Shown here piece by piece: positions 16,224 to 25,873 of a DNA stretch of 64,000 nucleotides. Below the pieces are notes generated by a model. The model did no database searches. It saw nothing but the letters and a program-made list of their open reading frames with translations, and was not told the DNA's origin. The stretch is from the NCBI GenBank assembly GCA_023954155.1, contig JAMLIO010000001.1, forward strand, positions 124,001 to 188,000, given 5' to 3'. The position numbers and the translations under genes are program-made. The stretch comes from Pseudobdellovibrionaceae bacterium (GTDB lineage Bacteria > Bdellovibrionota > Bdellovibrionia > Bdellovibrionales > UBA1609). Position 1 is the stretch's first letter; each line of letters starts with the position of its first letter.

Positions 16224-17597
16224 CTTGTGGCAGATCGTGACATAGTGGGGGCAGACGAAGAGCGTTCCTAACCCACAACGTCCGTCATAAGTAATTCCAG
16301 TTACAGTATGCCCCCAACGTGGGCTACTGCGGTCTTCTTCATAGTAGTACGCGATTCTAAAGTTAGGGTTTTGCACGTTGCCCGTTTCTTGTTGCATGTC
16401 ATAGCAGAAATCGGGGCCCTTCGGAACCACACATCCTGGTTTAATATAGGTGACACCACCCACCACAATGGGTCGGGGTAAAGTCACAAACCATGCGTCA
16501 GCAGGTAAAATATTACGAATTCTATCAAGTCTCATCCTCTCTTCATTATTTGAAGGGACAGGGTCTGGCCCCACTTCACAGACTTCATAGTTTTCCGCTT
16601 GTTCTGCCGCCGTAAGGTCATCATCAGGTGTAGGGTCAAAGGTTAAACGTTTTGCATCTTCAGGTCTAACAATCACAAAACGTTCATTACAGTTCCAAGA
16701 TTCACCCACGATGCTTTGATTTTCTAAATTCACAACGTTACTGACTGTCATCACTCTCGCAGGAGAACTGAGCATTCTTCCATCATACTGTTGGAAGCGC
16801 ACATCAAAGCCTCGTCCAAATACTGAAGTCAAAGCATTCGAGTCACCAGATGCTGTATTATAGGGCGAACGCACCCAACCATGGGGCTTACCCCCAGCCT
16901 GCTCTCCCACAGGAAGCGGGAAGGTGATTGTAATATAGTGAGAGTTTGCCAATAGACTTCTAATACCCGCTGCCGTACTTTCATTGGTGGCAAACTTTAC
17001 CGACCCATCAAAATTTTTGTACACAAGCCCTGGAAGACCAGAGATATAATTCATGTAATTACCACTTCCCATGGCTAACATTCTTCTTACATAGTGCTCA
17101 TTGCTAAAATAATTTTTGCCTTCAAAAAACATCAGTCTCGCATAAGCGTCTGTGATCCTCTCGCTTTGCTGAGGCGCTTGGTAATCCTGCAAATAATTTC
17201 TTTCACGTATTGACAATACAGCACCCGTCTCGGTGTTTCGCTCACTGATATGCAAAGCCCTCGCCTGTATATCTGTGTTGTACGCACTCAATTGCGATAA
17301 AACACTAGGTTTAATACGCACACCAGAGCCAGGAAAGAACGCTCCCGCTTTAATGGTAAACGCTCGCCCATCTGCATCGGCAAACCTTCCTGAACACGAC
17401 ATATAACCCATTTGGTCAATGGTCGTTTCAAAGGCAAAGGGCATATTCTGAAGTTCACCCTGAATCAGAGCATCAATAGACGGCATCTGCCTATTATTCA
17501 AATCACTACAATTCTGAAAAAGCAAAATCGTAGAGAAACCAAATAATAATGTCCAAAAGGTTTTTCTAATACTTCTTTTTGGAGAGACTCTTACCAT
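16218..17597 (-). CDS. Large lipoprotein of unknown function
   Basis: 459 residues. A basic start, hydrophobic stretch and lipobox-like LLFQNCSD near residue 29 suggest a type II signal peptide and membrane anchoring. The mature part has an N-terminal segment with MGYMSCSGRFADADGRAF and several Cys residues toward the C-terminus (CYDMQQETGN, RCGLGTLFVCPHY, ICHKN), so disulfides are likely. I recognise no domain. Ribosome site AAGGTG precedes ATG 17597. It is divergent from priA. The stop codon lies in the right arm of fold-back element B, which forms its 3' untranslated region. Confidence 0.8.
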   Translation of the reverse strand: MVRVSPKRSIRKTFWTLLFGFSTILLFQNCSDLNNRQMPSIDALIQGELQNMPFAFETTIDQMGYMSCSGRFADADGRAFTIKAGAFFPGSGVRIKPSVLSQLSAYNTDIQARALHISERNTETGAVLSIRERNYLQDYQAPQQSERITDAYARLMFFEGKNYFSNEHYVRRMLAMGSGNYMNYISGLPGLVYKNFDGSVKFATNESTAAGIRSLLANSHYITITFPLPVGEQAGGKPHGWVRSPYNTASGDSNALTSVFGRGFDVRFQQYDGRMLSSPARVMTVSNVVNLENQSIVGESWNCNERFVIVRPEDAKRLTFDPTPDDDLTAAEQAENYEVCEVGPDPVPSNNEERMRLDRIRNILPADAWFVTLPRPIVVGGVTYIKPGCVVPKGPDFCYDMQQETGNVQNPNFRIAYYYEEDRSSPRWGHTVTGITYDGRCGLGTLFVCPHYVTICHKN

Positions 17598-17666
17598 TTA
17601 TCACCTTTTTCACCTTATTATTTTATCGGCAAAATGGCGCAAACAGTATAGCAGAGCTGGACTTAG

Positions 17667-19730
17667 ATGAAGTTTAAGTTAAAAATAACCCAAACCCTCG
17701 CCAAAATGTTGGAGTGTTTCAAATTGAACCAAATTCAGCCCCGTCGAAGGTACTATGAATTGGCCGTCAATGCGCCAATTTCAAAAACCTTCACTTATCA
17801 TTACGACTCCGAACAGGTCTTATCACCTGGCCTTATGGTTAAGGCTCCGTTTGGATCACGTAAAGTGAACGCAGTGATTTTAAAAGAAGTTCCATCACAA
17901 GACATTGATTTTACCACAAAATCTATTGATGTAGACCTAGAGGCCCCAGTCATGCTTTCCACTCCCATGCTTCAATGGGGAAAGTGGCTGAGCGAATACT
18001 ATGTGTATCCTTTAGGACAAGTGCTAAATCACTTTTTCCCCACGGTTAAAAGAAAAGAACGAGCACCCTCTGCTAAACCCTCCTCCACCGAGACACCTCT
18101 GAATCTTACAGATGAACAACAAACCGTATTTGATTCTATATACAAACAAATAAATTCATTTAATGTACATTTGGTTCACGGCATCACGGGCTCTGGAAAA
18201 ACCGAGATTTACTTGCAGTTGATCGATAAGGTGATGGCTGAAGGCAAACAAGCGCTGGTGCTTGTACCAGAAATTTCTTTAACTCCTCAGCTTGAAGATC
18301 GTTTCAAAAGACGCTTTGGTGAATCGCAAGTGGCCGTCGTACATTCACAGATCACCCCACGCAAAAAAACAGACGCATGGTATGACATCTCTGAACATAA
18401 TAAATCTATTTTAATTGGGGCGCGATCTGCACTTTTTTCTAATTTCAAAAATTTAGGCATCATCATTGTTGATGAAGAGCATGACTCCAGTTTCAAGCAG
18501 GACGAAAAACTAAAGTATAATGGAAAAGATGCCGCGATTATGCTCGCCAAATTGCTGAACCTTCCTATCATTTTAGGGTCTGCCACACCTTCACTAGAAA
18601 GCTGGAACCAAGCACTTGAAAAAAAGTTCCAACTTCATACCCTTAAGGATCGTGTCTTTAAACAGGCCATGCCCAAAGTGGAAATCCTTGATCTTAGACA
18701 GTCCGAAGCCTACCCTGGGCAAGAGTTTTGGTACACAAAAGCCTTACACGAGAAGATTACAAAACATCTTAATAACGATCATCAAGTCGCATTATTTTTA
18801 AATCGTCGCGGACTCGCTCAAACCATTCAGTGTCTAGATTGTGGCCAAAAATTAGACTGTCCCAATTGTGACATCAGTTTGACTCTACACCATAAACACG
18901 ATCTGCTGTGCCACTACTGCGGTTATCATGAAAAAAAACCTCTTCGCTGTCCTCACTGTCAGTCTGAAAAACTTTTAGATTTAGGGTTGGGCACAGAAAA
19001 AGTACAAAACGTACTGCAAGAACTTTTTCCCGAAAAAAAGATTGTCCGCGCCGATAGAGACTCCATTGAAAATCGTGCTGACATGGAAGAATTTATCAAA
19101 ACCGCCGAAGCCCACGAAGCCCACATTCTGATCGGAACACAAATGATTGCTAAGGGTTTGGACTTTCCCAAGCTGGCTTTTGTGGGAGTGATTCTTGCCG
19201 ACGTGGGACTAAATATTCCTGACTTTCGCGCTAGCGAAAGAGTCTTTCAACTGATCACTCAAGTCAGTGGCCGTGCAGGACGACGCAAAGAGCTGGATGG
19301 AGAAGTCTTAGTTCAAAGCTTTTCTCCAGAGCACTCGGTCTTTAAGTGGGCGCAAGAAAGTTCCTTTGAAGGATTTTCCCAAGAAGAACTGACGGAAAGA
19401 AATTTGTTTTTATACCCTCCTTTTTCTAGACTCTCATGCTTACGAGTACAGACGGCAGAAAAAGAAACAGGGCTTCTTGCGTGTCAATGGGTTTCACAAA
19501 AAATCGAAGCCCTTAAACAAAAGCATCCTGAATATACAACCTTAGAAATTTTAGGCCCCACACCCGCACCCATTCAAAAAATTAAAAACCAATATCGCCA
19601 CCTGTTCTTATTAAAATCCTCAAAACCGCTGTTGGCACAAAAACTTTTTGCTCAGTTGACACACACCTCTGATGGCTTACCCGCTAAAACAAAGTTATCT
19701 TTGGACGTTGACCCCTTAAACATGCTTTAA
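17667..19730 (+). CDS. priA: Primosomal replication-restart helicase PriA
   Basis: 687 residues. The N-terminal DNA-binding domain (YYELAVNAPISKTFTYHYD) begins near residue 29, so the true start may be ATG 17706 or nearby rather than 17667. The helicase core has Walker A GITGSGKT near 172, the DEEH box near 268, GSATPSLESW, and motif VI-like QVSGRAGRR. A zinc region with eight cysteines (CLDCGQKLDCPNC ... CHYCGYHEKKPLRCPHC) lies between the helicase lobes, as usual. PriA reloads DnaB at stalled forks. It is transcribed alone, divergent from the lipoprotein. Confidence 0.96.
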   Translation: MKFKLKITQTLAKMLECFKLNQIQPRRRYYELAVNAPISKTFTYHYDSEQVLSPGLMVKAPFGSRKVNAVILKEVPSQDIDFTTKSIDVDLEAPVMLSTPMLQWGKWLSEYYVYPLGQVLNHFFPTVKRKERAPSAKPSSTETPLNLTDEQQTVFDSIYKQINSFNVHLVHGITGSGKTEIYLQLIDKVMAEGKQALVLVPEISLTPQLEDRFKRRFGESQVAVVHSQITPRKKTDAWYDISEHNKSILIGARSALFSNFKNLGIIIVDEEHDSSFKQDEKLKYNGKDAAIMLAKLLNLPIILGSATPSLESWNQALEKKFQLHTLKDRVFKQAMPKVEILDLRQSEAYPGQEFWYTKALHEKITKHLNNDHQVALFLNRRGLAQTIQCLDCGQKLDCPNCDISLTLHHKHDLLCHYCGYHEKKPLRCPHCQSEKLLDLGLGTEKVQNVLQELFPEKKIVRADRDSIENRADMEEFIKTAEAHEAHILIGTQMIAKGLDFPKLAFVGVILADVGLNIPDFRASERVFQLITQVSGRAGRRKELDGEVLVQSFSPEHSVFKWAQESSFEGFSQEELTERNLFLYPPFSRLSCLRVQTAEKETGLLACQWVSQKIEALKQKHPEYTTLEILGPTPAPIQKIKNQYRHLFLLKSSKPLLAQKLFAQLTHTSDGLPAKTKLSLDVDPLNML

Positions 19731-19809
19731 TACGGCATAGTACAAGAGTTGAAACGTTGGCGCAGAATGCCCACAAACACGACTTTTATTTGAAGGGAGA
19801 TCAGTTAAG

Positions 19810-20949
19810 ATGGCAAAAATTAAGAAGAAGTATGATGCTGTTGTTTTTGGAGGTGGCTTTTCTGGATTGCTTGCCGCCCAAATTTTAAGAGCAAAAAATA
19901 AATCCTTCTTACTTGTTGAGCCCTCTGACAAATTGGGTGGACGTTTAACAGCGTGGACAGCTCAAGAAAACAAACTCCCCTCTAACCCTAATATCTTTGC
20001 CCTATCTAGTGAATTCGACCACCAACTCTTTGGTTGGTTAGAAAGCACCTTAGACACTCGCATTGTAGACGGCCAATTCAGTGCCCCTGCGTCCCATCTT
20101 AAAGATGGACAACTTAAACCCCTTACGGGTTTTGGTGACAAAAACTACGAGGCCCTTGAAGAGTACAATTCTTTTTGTCTTCAACCTGAAAAGGCCAATT
20201 TGACTCAACTTCCCCATATTTGGGTGGAACGCCTGATCTCTCAACTGCAAGAAGACGAATATGTTTTGCACTCTGAAATCACCTCTGTGCACGTCGAAGG
20301 CAAAAAAGCCCAAAGCCTGACCCTCAACGGAAAAACCAATATTGAATTTGAAGCTTTGATCTGGGCACAGCCTCCACAAAATATGCTTAATGTCGTGGGT
20401 GCTCAAAATCTAAGCCCTTCTGATGCCAAAAAGCTCAAACGGCCAACAAAGGTCTTTGATGCGATCATGCTCAATCTCAGCCATAAAGGTTACACCCATG
20501 ACCGCCTCAAGCCTTCCGATAATCAAAGCAGTGCAACACATTCCCCTTTACTTGAAAACTGGCCCCTTAAGGCTCACCCCGAGGTTCTCTGCCTGTACGG
20601 CTCACAAGATGAATTTGAACCTGTGATTGGAACTATCTCTTCTGATTCGTCTTGCTGGATGACCCTAGTCCCCTCTGAACTTTCCCTAGATAACGAGTTT
20701 GTGGCCAAAGTGATTAAAAATATGAAAAAACAAATCAAAAGGCCTTTCCCTGATCTGTTTGAACAGGTCAGCACCGAAGAGAAGATCATTTTGAGCGAAA
20801 ATGCCTACGGATATCTACCACTTAAAGAGAATGACCACGGCTACCTTAAGGACATCTCGAACTTGTTTTGTGTCTCCAGTCTCTGCTCTCCCGCTCAAGG
20901 ACTGATGGGGGCCTTAGACAGAGCCATGAAGCTGGAAAATAATCTGTAA
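19810..20949 (+). CDS. FAD-dependent oxidoreductase of the amine-oxidase/PPO fold
   Basis: 379 residues. The N-terminal Rossmann motif VVFGGGFSGLLAAQILRAKN, an acidic ribose-binding residue (LLVEPSDKLGGR) and the GGR that follows are typical of the flavin amine oxidase and protoporphyrinogen-oxidase-like superfamily. The C-terminus (FCVSSLCSPAQGLMGALDRA) corresponds to the second FAD motif of the family. No signal peptide. GGGAG-type ribosome site lies ahead of ATG 19810. The substrate cannot be told from sequence. It stands between priA and the rpsB operon with its own short leader. Confidence 0.85.
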   Translation: MAKIKKKYDAVVFGGGFSGLLAAQILRAKNKSFLLVEPSDKLGGRLTAWTAQENKLPSNPNIFALSSEFDHQLFGWLESTLDTRIVDGQFSAPASHLKDGQLKPLTGFGDKNYEALEEYNSFCLQPEKANLTQLPHIWVERLISQLQEDEYVLHSEITSVHVEGKKAQSLTLNGKTNIEFEALIWAQPPQNMLNVVGAQNLSPSDAKKLKRPTKVFDAIMLNLSHKGYTHDRLKPSDNQSSATHSPLLENWPLKAHPEVLCLYGSQDEFEPVIGTISSDSSCWMTLVPSELSLDNEFVAKVIKNMKKQIKRPFPDLFEQVSTEEKIILSENAYGYLPLKENDHGYLKDISNLFCVSSLCSPAQGLMGALDRAMKLENNL

Positions 20950-21088
20950 ATCTTCTTGCCATCACCAGTCTAATTTGTTACCAAAATTTAAGCATTTTAA
21001 ATGCAAAAACGCACCTTTAGAAGGCCTGGTGAACTTGCATAGGGCAGGTTTCATTTGTTTCTAAAGGGAGGATTAACCAGGAGGAAAT

Positions 21089-22030
21089 ATGGAAACTCAA
21101 ACTAGCGCGCCAAGCGTGACTCTTAAAAGTATGCTCGATGCAGGCGTACACTTCGGACACCAAACTCAAAGATGGAACCCTAAAATGAAACCTTACGTGT
21201 TTACTGCACGTGGTGGGATTCACATCATTGATCTACAAAAATCTTTAGAGCTAGCAAAGGCTGCCGCTCAAGCTGTAGAAAAGATTGCGGCTCAAGGCGG
21301 AAAGATGATCTTTGTAGGCACAAAAAAACAAGCTATGGAACCCATCAAAGAAGCCGCTGCCCGTTCGGGTCAATATTATGTGACTAAACGTTGGTTGGGT
21401 GGAATGCTCACAAACTTTTCTACAATCAAAAACAGTATTGATCGCATGAGAAAGATCGAAAAAATGAAAGAGACTGGCGAGATCTCTTACTTCTCGAAAA
21501 AAGAACAAGCTAAAATCGAAAAAGAATATGTACGCCTTGTGGATTTTTTAGATGGTATTCGTGACATGAAAGAATCTCCATCTTGCATGTTCGTTGTAGA
21601 CATCACTAAAGAACACATCGCTGTTGCTGAAGCTAAGAAACTGGGAATCCCCATTGTTGCTATTGCCGATACAAACTCTGATCCTGAAGCCATCGACTAT
21701 CCTATCCCAGGAAACGACGACGCCATCAGATCTATTAAACTTTTCTGTGACCTTATGAGTGATTCTTTCATGAAAGGCGCAAAAGAATGGGAAAAAACAG
21801 CTAGCTTAAGAAAAGATAAAGAAGAAGCTGTGGCTCAAGCTGTAGAAGTAAAAGTAGAAACTAAAGAAGAACCTAAGGCTGCTGCTGCGGGTGGACCTTC
21901 TGTGGTTAAAGTTTCTAAACGTAAGCTAGTGGCTGCGGGTACAGCTGATGAAGTTGAAATCGAAGAAGAAGTTTCACGCGGTGAAACTAACGAATTCGTA
22001 AACAACAATAATGATGACAATGCTGAGTAA
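21089..22030 (+). CDS. rpsB: Ribosomal protein S2 with a long C-terminal tail
   Basis: 313 residues. The S2 body is clear: [64 protein letters not shown]. The family is usually about 230-260 residues; here some 70 extra residues rich in Glu, Lys, Val and Ala follow, ending in an Asn/Asp run (NNNNDDNAE). AGGAGG precedes the ATG. A 139-base leader separates it from the gene before and holds an AT-rich possible promoter (TTGTTA, 17 bases, TAAATG), weakly supported. It heads the rpsB-tsf operon. Confidence 0.97.
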   Translation: METQTSAPSVTLKSMLDAGVHFGHQTQRWNPKMKPYVFTARGGIHIIDLQKSLELAKAAAQAVEKIAAQGGKMIFVGTKKQAMEPIKEAAARSGQYYVTKRWLGGMLTNFSTIKNSIDRMRKIEKMKETGEISYFSKKEQAKIEKEYVRLVDFLDGIRDMKESPSCMFVVDITKEHIAVAEAKKLGIPIVAIADTNSDPEAIDYPIPGNDDAIRSIKLFCDLMSDSFMKGAKEWEKTASLRKDKEEAVAQAVEVKVETKEEPKAAAAGGPSVVKVSKRKLVAAGTADEVEIEEEVSRGETNEFVNNNNDDNAE

Positions 22031-22087
22031 CTCTCGGCATTGAGTTAAATTCAATTTCGTAAACTTAAATTTTGAGAGGATATTAAA

Positions 22088-22741
22088 ATGTCTATTACCG
22101 CATCTGATGTAAAAAACTTAAGAGAAATGACTGGCGCAGGAATGCTTGATTGCAAAAAAGCACTAGAAGAAAACGGCGGAAATCAAGAAGCTGCCATCGA
22201 GTGGTTAAGAAAAAAAGGGCTTTCTAAAGCCGCAAAAAAAGCAGACCGTTCTGCAACAGAAGGTTTAGTGCAATCCTACATTCACGGCGAAGGACGCATT
22301 GGTGTTCTTATCGAAGTGAACTCTGAAACGGACTTTGTTGCCCGTAACGAAGACTTCAAAGCCTTTGTGAGCGACATTTGTATGCACATTGCCGCTATTG
22401 GACCTCAATATGTAAAACAAGATGAGATCGAGGCCTCTGTCATTCAAAAAGAAAAAGACATCCTAAAAGCCAAGGCACTTGAAGAAGGCAAAAAACCTGA
22501 ATTCATCGAAAAGATTCTTGAAGGACAAATCAAAAAATGGGCTGCTGAAATTTGCTTGATGGATCAGAAATTTGTAAAAAACCAAGACATCACAGTAGAG
22601 CAACACCTTACCAATACAATTGCTCGTATCGGTGAAAACTTAGTTATCCGTCGTTTTGTGCGCTATGAATTGGGTGAAGGTTTAGAGAAAAAAGTCTCTA
22701 ACTTTGCGGAGGAAGTGGCCGCAGCTCAACTGAATTCATAG
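22088..22741 (+). CDS. tsf: Translation elongation factor Ts
   Basis: 217 residues. LREMTGAGMLDCKKALEEN is the conserved EF-Ts N-terminal signature and VNSETDFVARNEDF the core motif that displaces nucleotide from EF-Tu. The length matches the short EF-Ts form with one main core and a C-terminal module. It follows rpsB by 57 bases in the usual order, with GAGAGG upstream of the start, and is followed by a strong intrinsic terminator at 22761. Confidence 0.97.
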   Translation: MSITASDVKNLREMTGAGMLDCKKALEENGGNQEAAIEWLRKKGLSKAAKKADRSATEGLVQSYIHGEGRIGVLIEVNSETDFVARNEDFKAFVSDICMHIAAIGPQYVKQDEIEASVIQKEKDILKAKALEEGKKPEFIEKILEGQIKKWAAEICLMDQKFVKNQDITVEQHLTNTIARIGENLVIRRFVRYELGEGLEKKVSNFAEEVAAAQLNS

Positions 22742-22760
22742 TTTCAAGCTATGGACACCA

Positions 22761-22788
22761 AAAGCCAAACACAAGTTTGGCTTTTTTT
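22761..22788 (+). terminator. Strong intrinsic terminator after tsf
   Basis: AAAGCCAAAC (22761-22770), loop ACAA, GTTTGGCTTT (22775-22784) and a run of seven T residues (22782-22788). It separates rpsB-tsf from pyrH. Confidence 0.95.
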
Positions 22789-22899
22789 CTGTCTTTTCAC
22801 TTTGTGACCTTCTGGTGTTTGCAAACAAAGGCAGGCGACTCAAACAAAAACTCGAACAAGAGAACAGTTTAAGTACAACTCAAAATTAAAACTTCTTAG

Positions 22900-23634
<735 letters not shown>

Positions 23635-23657
23635 AGAGAGCTAGGAGAGGAAACACA

Positions 23658-24218
23658 ATGGAACACAGTACAGTAAAGGCTAATGCCGAAAAATCAATGC
23701 AACAAGCCCTTCATGCACTTACCGATGAACTGCAAAAAGTTCGCACGGGCCGAGCCAATGTGAGTATGTTAGATGGCGTACGCGTGATCTACTACGGAAA
23801 CCCCAGTCCATTAAATCAAGTGGCAAGTGTCTCTTGCCCTGATGCAAAGTCATTTCTTATTGCTCCTTGGGAAGTGAGCATTCTAAAAGATATCGAAGGT
23901 GCACTGATCAAAGCTAATTTGGGTATGGCTCCTCAAAATGACGGCAAAGTCATTCGTCTTAAAGTGCCCGAACTTACAGAAGAGCGCAGAAAAGACCTTG
24001 TAAAAAGTGTCAAAAAGATCGCTGAAGATGCTCGAGTAGCCATTCGTATGGGCCGTCGTGACGCCAATGAGGCTTATAAAAAAGCTTTAAAAGACAAAGC
24101 CATCAGTGAAGATGAACAAAAAAAATACTCCGATGAAATTCAGACTCTTACCGATAACTTTATTAAAAAAGTGGATGAAGTTGCTGCCCAAAAAGAAGCC
24201 GATCTTCTGAAAGTTTAA
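23658..24218 (+). CDS. frr: Ribosome recycling factor
   Basis: 186 residues, the standard size. LQKVRTGRANVSMLDGVRV, the NQVASVSCPDAKS segment and LTEERRKDLVKSVKKIAED are diagnostic of the three-helix RRF. It splits post-termination ribosomes with EF-G. AGGAGAGG lies ahead of the ATG. It ends one base before the uppS start, so the two are coupled. Confidence 0.97.
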   Translation: MEHSTVKANAEKSMQQALHALTDELQKVRTGRANVSMLDGVRVIYYGNPSPLNQVASVSCPDAKSFLIAPWEVSILKDIEGALIKANLGMAPQNDGKVIRLKVPELTEERRKDLVKSVKKIAEDARVAIRMGRRDANEAYKKALKDKAISEDEQKKYSDEIQTLTDNFIKKVDEVAAQKEADLLKV

Positions 24219-24219
24219 T

Positions 24220-24990
24220 ATGAACGGTGACTCTCCCTCATTTCATTTAACCCCTAACCTTAAGCACGTTGCGATCATTATGGATGGCAACGGCAGATGG
24301 GCTACGGAACGAGGTCTAAATAGATTTAAGGGACACGTTAAGGGAACTGAAATCGCTGAATTGATCATTGAAGAATGTGTACGCTGCCAAGTCCCCTACC
24401 TTACCATGTTTGCTTTTAGTACAGAGAATTGGTCTCGCCCAAAACGTGAAGTAGATTTTTTATTTGCTTTGCTAGAAAAGCACCTCAACGAAAAAGGTAA
24501 CAAGCTGGTAGAAAAAAATATTCGAGTGGAGACTATCGGTGATATCTCTAGGCTTCCTGCATCCTTACAAAGAAGCATTCAAAAACTTAAAGAGAAAAGT
24601 CAGCCTAACACGGGTTTAACTTTGATCTTTGGCCTTAACTATGGTGGTCGTAACGAAATCGTGCGAAGCATCTTAAAGGTTTTAAATTCTCCTGTTTTAG
24701 CTGAAGAACTCAAAACCACTCTCGATGAAAAACGTTTTAGTGAACTGCTCGATACAGCCTCGTGGCCTGATCCTGATTTGATTATCCGAACAAGCGGAGA
24801 AGAAAGAATTTCTAACTTTATGATCTGGCAGATGGCCTACAGCGAATTTTACTTCTCAAAACTCTTATGGCCTGATTTTACAATTGAAGAACTGCATCGT
24901 GCATTTCAGGTTTATACCCAGAGACAACGTCGATTTGGACAGGTGCAAGACGTTGCTACAACCGCTACAGACATGGATGCTCCTTTATGA
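24220..24990 (+). CDS. uppS: Isoprenyl (undecaprenyl) diphosphate synthase
   Basis: 256 residues. HVAIIMDGNGRWATERG is the substrate and magnesium site, FAFSTENWSRPKREV the second motif, and IRTSGEERISNFMIWQMAYS the third, all typical of cis-prenyltransferases. It makes the lipid carrier for peptidoglycan and O-antigen synthesis. Four bases overlap with cdsA (ATGA type). Confidence 0.96.
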   Translation: MNGDSPSFHLTPNLKHVAIIMDGNGRWATERGLNRFKGHVKGTEIAELIIEECVRCQVPYLTMFAFSTENWSRPKREVDFLFALLEKHLNEKGNKLVEKNIRVETIGDISRLPASLQRSIQKLKEKSQPNTGLTLIFGLNYGGRNEIVRSILKVLNSPVLAEELKTTLDEKRFSELLDTASWPDPDLIIRTSGEERISNFMIWQMAYSEFYFSKLLWPDFTIEELHRAFQVYTQRQRRFGQVQDVATTATDMDAPL

Positions 24991-25799
24991 CCAACTTCCT
25001 TTTACGGGCCTTTTCCGCACTGATCGCGCTGATCGTACTTGTAACCACATTATCTCTATTTGGTCTTAATGGAGCCATTGTTTTAATCACACTGGTTGCC
25101 CCTATCATCGCCTCAGAAATCTCTGGTTTATTTTCGACCAGCAAAGTTCAAGCAGCCAGCTTTGCACTGCTTTCTGCTACAAGTTTACTGCTCCATTTTT
25201 TTTACTCAGAGTTTTTTAATAGTTATCTTATTTTCTTTTTAGCCTTTGCTTTAGTACCATGGATTAACCGAAATAAATCCATTACAGAAAGCTATCAAAC
25301 ACTGACGGCCTTATTCTATGCCTGTTTTTATAGTTTCATTGCTCCTGTTTATATTTTCTCGATCATGAGTTTTGGCGAAGAGACCTATTTCAAAGAATTT
25401 TATTTTTTGATCCTTTTAGTTTTTGGCGCAGACACGGTGGCTTATCTATGCGGTAAGACCTTGGGAAGACGCTTTTTTCAAGCCAAGTTCCAACCCTTGA
25501 TCAGCCCCTCTAAAACCCTTGAAGGCCTTGTAGGTGCACTGATTTGGCCTTTCTTACTGTGTGGTGTACTGCAATACTTTGATCTTGCCCAATTCCCGCT
25601 TATTGTATGGGGAATTTTAGCCCTCACTAACTTTGTCGCCATCAGTGGTGACCTTGTCGTCTCTTTGATGAAACGTAACTTCAATAAAAAAGACACCAGC
25701 CAGCTGATGCCTGGACATGGTGGTCTGTTAGACCGCACGGACAGCCTTTTACTGAGTGCCCCATTTTTTTATTGGAGCCTATCTTACTGGTCCTTTTAG
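24987..25799 (+). CDS. cdsA: Phosphatidate cytidylyltransferase
   Basis: 270 residues with about seven membrane helices. The C-terminal signature (SGDLVVSLMKRNFNKKD ... PGHGGLLDRTDSLL) is that of CdsA, and ISPSKTLEGLVGAL is the other conserved loop. It makes CDP-diacylglycerol for phospholipid synthesis in the inner membrane. In many Gram-negatives dxr sits between cdsA and rseP; here only 74 non-coding bases lie between them. Confidence 0.95.
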   Translation: MTNFLLRAFSALIALIVLVTTLSLFGLNGAIVLITLVAPIIASEISGLFSTSKVQAASFALLSATSLLLHFFYSEFFNSYLIFFLAFALVPWINRNKSITESYQTLTALFYACFYSFIAPVYIFSIMSFGEETYFKEFYFLILLVFGADTVAYLCGKTLGRRFFQAKFQPLISPSKTLEGLVGALIWPFLLCGVLQYFDLAQFPLIVWGILALTNFVAISGDLVVSLMKRNFNKKDTSQLMPGHGGLLDRTDSLLLSAPFFYWSLSYWSF

Positions 25800-25873
25800 T
25801 CTTAAGTCTCATCTTGTACCCTTTGCGAGCCAAAGAGCTACATCTTTTTGCCAGAAACTGTTAAATTAAAGAT

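Noticed and set aside
16065-16271. Plus-strand open frame with the peptide segment YSKCSDSDVWH
   Set aside because: It is the translation of fold-back element B. The same peptide appears in element C (54296-54499, minus) only because the DNA core is shared; no ribosome site, and the flanks are arms.
17625-17640. FliA-like GCCGATAA box upstream of the lipoprotein gene (minus strand)
   Set aside because: The matching -35 region is poor, so flagellar-sigma control is not supported.
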